Shown one piece after another: positions 58,487-64,000 of a DNA stretch of 64,000 nucleotides. The number at the start of each line of letters is the position of its first letter. Positions within the stretch are counted from its first letter, which is position 1. The notes beneath the pieces are model-generated. The model saw only the letters and a program-made list of their open reading frames with translations, did no database searches and was not told where the DNA came from. A program made the position numbers and the translations under genes. The stretch comes from Chrysogorgia sp. JL179-B06 (Eukaryota > Cnidaria > Anthozoa > Scleralcyonacea > Chrysogorgiidae): contig JAYKKM010000450.1 in the NCBI GenBank assembly GCA_035772405.1, forward strand, positions 1,647,501 to 1,711,500, given 5' to 3'.

Positions 58487-58529
<43 letters not shown>
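58487..58529 (+). repeat. Run of 43 G
   Basis: An uninterrupted G homopolymer ending 56 bases before the PL8 exon that starts at 58586. Followed by TGTGTGTTTTGGGTG. Confidence 0.85.
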
Positions 58530-58530
<1 letters not shown>

Positions 58531-58585
58531 GTGTGTTTTGGGTGTTAAGGCAATAAACAATATTTTTAAATCTCTTTTAAAAAAG

Positions 58586-60486
58586 GTCTTTTCAAGCCTG
58601 ACACCTCGTGTTTTCACCATTTGGCAGTCTACGGTTCCGCCTACTCGCCATATGCTTTAACAGTGGCATCGCTGGTGTATTATCTCTTGGATGGCACATC
58701 CTTTTCGCTCGATTCTAACTCGAGGAAAACCCTCCGACGGAGTCTCGATTCCTTTCGGATCATGGCCGTGCGATATTCCTTGCCGAACTCGATTTCGGGT
58801 CGCTTTCCGGCTTATTCAAGCGCGATTTTAATCGAAATGATGCCAGCCTATTCGTTTCTGTCTGCAGGCCCGCAATATCTTTCTCCCAACGGTACCCTGC
58901 AAGGTATCTCCCTTGGCACGGACAAAGCCATGGTAAAATTATTTTTGTGGTTATACCAGCCACGTTACCCGAAGGTTTTGGAATATTTAAGAGAAGTCGG
59001 TCCCATTCATCATGTTGACTACTTGTTATCATTAGGTTCGTTGGAGATCATGGAAGCGATACATCGGAGAGCGAGGGAAGCAAACATCACGGCCAGCGTG
59101 TCCCCGCGAGGGCATTGGTCGTGGAACTACGCCGCACTGTCGGTGCACCGTCGGGATAACTGGGCGGTTAGCGTAAAAGGATTCAACCGGTACATTTGGG
59201 ACTACGAAGCGTCTCCATCCGAGAACCGCTTCGGCCTTTATCAATCTCACGGCGCGCTGCAAATCTCCAACAGCGCAGAAAGCTTGCAGGCGTATGACGT
59301 AGAACATGGCTGGGATTGGACTCGCATTCCTGGAACAACAACGGTGAAGATGGATCTGGACCAGATGATCGGCACTGGGAGTGCAAGGTATTACCAACAG
59401 TCGAAGTTGGTCGGTGGAGTTGTCCTGGTGAGTAAAGACCCCGCATTGGCCAATGGGGCATTCGCCATGCGATTCAGACAACCGCGTTACGATTTCCCGT
59501 TTCGCTCCTACAGGAGTGGCATTGAATTCGGTTTCAGGAAAACGGTGTTCATGTACGGAAATTTGATAGTCTGTCTTGGCAGCGACATAACGGTGGCGAG
59601 AAGTCACTCGAATCGTACGCAAACAACGCTCTTTCAAGACAAGCAATTAAAGCCGTCGGCTATGTCGACAATTTACGTCAACGGTGCGACAAAGTGGCTA
59701 CGTGACGATCTGCACCTGCGCGTTAACACCTCCGCGGCTATTTTGGATACGAACGGCAACGGTTACTACCTTCCGGAGGGTTCTTCCCTGAACATTGAAA
59801 TCAAACTGCAGATCTCTCGAACGGGAAGCGGGGAAGCGAGCAGCGCTAGGTACGCCACAGCGCTGTTGGATCATGGGACGAATCCTTCGAAGGAGGAATA
59901 CGAATACGCAATTCTTGTGGCAACCGATGCCGCCGACATTGAATCCCTGAGGACTGCTCAGGGTTCAAAGTCGCCCCGTTATGTGGTGTTACAGAAAACC
60001 ACCCAGGCTCATGTGCTCCGATTCACAAACAGCGAAAGCTCCTTGTATGGCTACGCCTTCTTCGACCGCGAAGCGGAGACTGCTGGACCGGTGCGACGTG
60101 CGAGCGCCCAGTGCATCGTAATGGCCGAAATTGATGGTCCAAATTTTTCCAACATTAACTTGAGTGTTAGCTCGCCGGATCTTAATTTCAATACATCCAA
60201 GGTGCTTAACGTCACCAATGACAATGGCGTCAACGAGTACTTCTACATGAGAAGTCGACCGGTGGGAATAATGGTAGATTTGAGGAGGGCTGTTCTTTTG
60301 GAGGTTCAGAGGGTGTTGGTGAATCAGAAGGTCGTTAGAAAATCAGAGATTGGTGGCTACGTTGTGGTGAAACCTGATGATCCACTTCACCCGAGCTTGG
60401 GAGGGACTCGCGTCTTTTTCAAAAGACTTGTAGATGGGGACAGTGTCGAGGCCCATCTTACTGGGAGAGGTCCTTTGGAAGCTTAA
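58586..60486 (+). CDS. PL8 chondroitin ABC lyase-like, copy B, terminal exon with active site
   Basis: The exon is placed from the acceptor TTTTAAAAAAG|GT, in phase 1 like the donor at 52360, so the join gives Glu-Gly-Leu. This start is needed to include FKPDTSCFHH, which aligns with the catalytic-His segment of PL8 lyases. Candidate catalytic residues are His in HH (58615-58620), Tyr of GSAYS (58642), Arg of SGRFP (58801) and Glu of WDYE (59206). Then come FGLYQSHGALQI and HGWDWTRIPGTTT, family hallmarks, the Lyase_8 beta-sandwich (to about 59850) and a C-terminal sandwich ending at TAA 60484-60486. With the two upstream exons the product is 1175 residues, slightly longer than bacterial chondroitinase ABC. 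No stop or frameshift. Substrate range is not settled by sequence. Confidence 0.88.
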
Positions 60487-60509
60487 CAATAATTGACTTT
60501 CTTAAATTG

Positions 60510-60989
60510 CCTATGCAATGAAAAATTCAGTTGTAAATATCTCCTTTGTTTGAAGAAACTCTTGAAACTATAAAGACTAACCATTTACAACGTTTTCATA
60601 TCTCACTTCACTCTTGAGATATTAAGATTTGTTTAATATGTAAATGATCATACTTATGACATCACACTGCATAATAACTTATTGAAAACGCTTATATATC
60701 CTTGAGATTACGTAATGAAATCACTTGAAATCGTGGATGTATCCAATGACATCAAATATGCAAATCATGAAACGATTCCATTTGATAATGGTAAAGTATG
60801 CAGAATTTTTCAATAAGTCATTATGCATTGTGATGTCATAAGTATGATTACATATTAAACAAATGTTAATACTTAATATCTCAAGAGTGAAGTGAGAAAT
60901 GAAAAAGTTGTAAATGGTTAGTCTTTATAGTTTCAAGAGTTCTTTCAAACAAAAGAGTTATTTTACGACTGAATTTTTCATTGCATAGG
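60510..60989. repeat. 480-bp inverted repeat in the PL8 3' UTR
   Basis: CCTATGCAATGAAAAATTCA at the left is mirrored by TGAATTTTTCATTGCATAGG at the right. Arms of about 200 bp continue with GACTAACCATTTACAAC and TTCACTCTTGAGATATTAAG around a centre near 60750. It starts 24 bases after the stop codon. Confidence 0.8.
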
Positions 60990-61300
60990 AATTTTTCATT
61001 GCATATGCTTCACGATCCGATTTAACGGATCCAATTGTAGGTTCGTGAGAATTGGAAGGTCGTTTACACGATCCGACGTTTGTATCTGGTTTCCAATCTT
61101 GTGGAATAGAGATGGAGCATGCTCCAATTATATTTAGTAATAATAATAATAATCAGTCTTAATAATAATCAGTCTTTTTTAATTCAAAAGATAAAAATAC
61201 ATATCTTACGTTACAGTGAATATAGGTCTATTTAATAAGTCTATTTACAAACGAAATGTAAATGCTGCAATCTGACTGGCTACGCTACTTGCTATCTATA
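60990..61300. other. No recognised gene
   Basis: CACGATCCGATTTAACGGATCC near 61011 and CACGATCCGACG near 61058 form small dyads. A short (TAA)n lies at 61137. A polyadenylation signal for the PL8 gene was not identified with confidence. Confidence 0.35.
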
Positions 61301-62828
61301 TATTTTACTATACTATATATTATATATTATCATACTTCTATACTATATTAATTTATACTTCTATATTATATATTATCATACTTCTATACTATATATTATT
61401 ATACTTCTATATTTTATATTATTATACTTCTATGCTATATATTATTATACTTCTATATTATATATTTCTATACTTCTATACTATATATTATTATACTTCT
61501 ATACTATATATTATTATACTTTTATACTATATATTATTATATTTCTATACTATATATTATTATACTTCTATACTATATATTATTATATTTCTAATTATTA
61601 TACTTCTATACTATATATTATTATACTTCTATATTTTATATTATTATACTTCTATGCTATATATTATTATACTTCTATATTATATATTTCTATACTTCTA
61701 TACTATATATTATTATACTTCTATTCTATATATTATTATACTTTTATACTATATATTATTATATTTCTATACTATATATTATTATACTTCTATACTATAT
61801 ATTATTATATTTCTATACTATATATTATTATATTTCTATTCTATATATTATTATACTTCTATACTATATATTATTATAGTTCTATATTATATATTATTAT
61901 ACTTCTATACTATATATTATTATACTTCTATACTATATATTTCTTTACTTCTATACTATATATTTCTATACTTCTATACTATATATTATTATACTTCTAT
62001 ACTATATATTTCATATACTTCTTTACAAAATATTTCTATACTTCTATATTATATATTTCTATACTGCTATACTATATATTTCTATACTTCTACACTATAT
62101 ATTTCTAGACTTCTATACTATATATTTCTATACTATATATTTCTATACTCCTATACTACATATTTCTATACTTTCTATACTATATATTATTATACTTCTA
62201 TACTATATATTATTATACTTCTATACTATATATTATTATACTTTCATACTATATATTATTATACTTTTATACTATATATTATTATATTTCTATACTATAT
62301 ATTTCATATACTTCTTTACTATATATTTCTATACTATATATTTCTATACTTCTATACACAATATTTCTATACTTCTATACAAAATATTTCTATACTTCTT
62401 TTCTATAATTTTCTATACTTTTCTATACTTTATATTTCTATACTTCTTTACCATATATTTCTATACTTCTATACTATATATTTATATACTTTTCTATACT
62501 TTATATTTCTATACTTCTATACTATATATTTCTATACTCCAATACTATATATTTCTATACTTCTATACTATATATTTCTATACTTCTATATTATATATGT
62601 CTATACTTCTATACTATATATTTCTATACTTCTATACCATATATTTCTATACTTCTACACTATATATTATTTTACTCCTATTTATTATATTTCGAAACTA
62701 TATATTTCTATACTTCTATATTATATATTTCTATACTTTTCTATACTATATATTTCTATACTTCTATACTATATATTTCTATACTTCTGCACTATATATT
62801 ATTTTACTCCTATTATTATATTTCTATA
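61300..62828. repeat. AT-rich satellite of about 23-bp units, first block
   Basis: Units of TTCTATACTATATATTATTA or TTCTATACTATATATTTCTA plus TAC, 22-23 bp, repeated more than 60 times. ATTATTATAC-type units dominate at the left and ATTTCTATAC-type at the right. The long Tyr/Ile/Leu ORFs are artefacts. Confidence 0.9.
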
Positions 62829-63227
62829 TGAGGTTATGTAATAACCAAGGTTAACAACAAGGGAACTGCGCAAGTTCGGGGGACATCGGAGTATCATATG
62901 ACAAGCATGTTGGGATAAGGTCGACCATTAGCGACTGACCCGAGCCAGAGCAGGACACGGCTTATAGGGCAGTAACGAGAGCGTGTGGAATCGAACACCC
63001 CACCAACCCTCCCTTTATACAAAGAAACAGTTAAGGTGCAATAACTTCCACCAAAAGCTGTTGGTGTGATAGGTGCAGGTCGACAACAGGGTGTGGTGGT
63101 TAGATCAAGATCAGCTCGCGTTATCCTGACCTGAATTCCAAGTAACAATAATACTGGCGTGCAAAACCCTGTAGCAAGACCTGCACCTAACCTTCCACAA
63201 TTGGTAAGTAAAGTGTACGTAGGTGTT
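62829..63227. other. Non-repetitive island inside the satellite
   Basis: About 400 bp of balanced composition with no unit similarity. Contains CCAACCCTCCCTTTATAC and GGTGCAGGTCGACAACAGG, whose inverse-like partner CCTGTAGCAAGACCTGCACC is near 63168. No ORF, TIR or target duplication clear; origin unknown. Confidence 0.5.
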
Positions 63228-64000
63228 AAATTATATATTTCTATACTTCTATACTATATATTTTTATACTTCTATACTATATATTTCTATACTTCTATAC
63301 TATATATTTCTATACTTCTATAGTATATATTTCTATACTTCTATACTATATATTTCTATTCTTCTATATTATATATTTCTATACTTCTATACTATATATT
63401 TTATACTTCTATACAATATATTTTTATACTTCTATACTATATATTTCTATACTTCTATACTATATATTTCTATACTTCTACCACTATATATTATTTTACT
63501 CCTATTATTATATTTCTATACTATATATTTCTATACTTCTATAGTATATATTTTTATACTTCTATACTATAATTTTCTATACTTTTCTATAGTTTATATT
63601 TCTATACTTCTATACTATATATTTCTATTACTTCTATACTATATATTTCTATACTTTTCTATACTTTATATTTCTATACTTCTATACTATATTTTTCTAT
63701 ATTTCTATACTATATATTTCTATACTTCTATACTATATATTTCTATACTTCTATACTTTATATTTCGATACTTCTATACTATATATTTCTATACTTCTAT
63801 ACAAAATATTTCTATACTTCTATACAAATATTTCTATACTTCTATACTATATATTTGTATTCTTCTATACTATATATTTCTATACTTCTATACTATATAT
63901 TTATAATATTTCTATACTATATATTTCTATACTTCTTTACAAAATATTTCTATACTTCTATACTATAATTTTCTATACTTTTCTACACTATATATTTCTA
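63228..64000. repeat. AT-rich satellite, second block (continues past the edge)
   Basis: Same 22-23-bp unit, mainly the ATTTCTATACTTCTATACTA form, running off the right end of the window. Confidence 0.9.

Noticed and set aside
61432..63906. ORFs of 469 and 227 codons rich in Tyr, Ile and Leu
   Set aside because: They come entirely from the 22-23-bp AT satellite and show no non-repeat content.

Overview
This is eukaryotic nuclear DNA from an animal, most likely a marine invertebrate and possibly an anthozoan cnidarian. The taxon is an inference. It rests on three things: spliced genes in AT-rich DNA, a dense mix of CR1/L2-like and R2-like (RLE) non-LTR retrotransposons with tRNA-derived and 5S-derived SINEs and MITEs, and a PL8 polysaccharide lyase. 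As I recall, chondroitin ABC lyase-like genes are predicted in cnidarian genomes. There is no bacterial operon structure, rRNA operon or CRISPR array.

The only host genes I can support well are two members of polysaccharide lyase family 8 (chondroitin sulfate ABC lyase-like). Copy A is on the minus strand at the left edge (1-490); only the exon for the N-terminal carbohydrate-binding domain is in the window, and it runs off the edge. Copy B is on the plus strand between 49.4 and 60.5 kb. It has a short exon for a hydrophobic signal peptide or signal anchor (49435-49522), an exon for the N-terminal and first catalytic domain (50822-52360), and a terminal exon with the active site and beta-sandwich domains (58586-60486). 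The splice phases of all three agree, giving 1175 codons plus the stop. The first coding exon was not found. The copies point away from each other. If active, the encoded enzyme would cleave chondroitin or dermatan sulfate by beta-elimination in the secretory pathway or outside the cell.

The 49 kb between them is mostly a transposon graveyard. From 0.7 to 4.5 kb a GTAC-rich satellite is split by a LINE. From 5 to 20 kb there are foldback elements, tRNA-Ala-derived SINEs beside (TA)n tracts, and Harbinger-, mariner-, hAT- and TTAA-type MITEs, plus a frameshifted MADF-like fragment. From 21 to 27 kb there is a LINE reverse transcriptase and several LINE 3' ends. From 28 to 33.5 kb tRNA-like inverted repeats are followed by two RLE-LINE remnants, one with three tandem copies of its zinc-knuckle/endonuclease region. 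From 34 to 48 kb there are SINEs, several long palindromes, a MULE-like element with a perfect 9-bp target duplication that splits a possible first exon, another hAT family member, and a minisatellite that changes from a 12-bp to a 15-bp period.

The large PL8 intron (52361-58585) holds a purine-strand array that starts at the splice donor, a 5S-derived SINE, two RLE-LINE fragments, a 1.35-kb TTAA element and a run of 43 G close to the next splice acceptor. The 3' UTR carries a 480-bp inverted repeat. The window ends in an AT-rich satellite of about 23-bp units that continues past the right edge.
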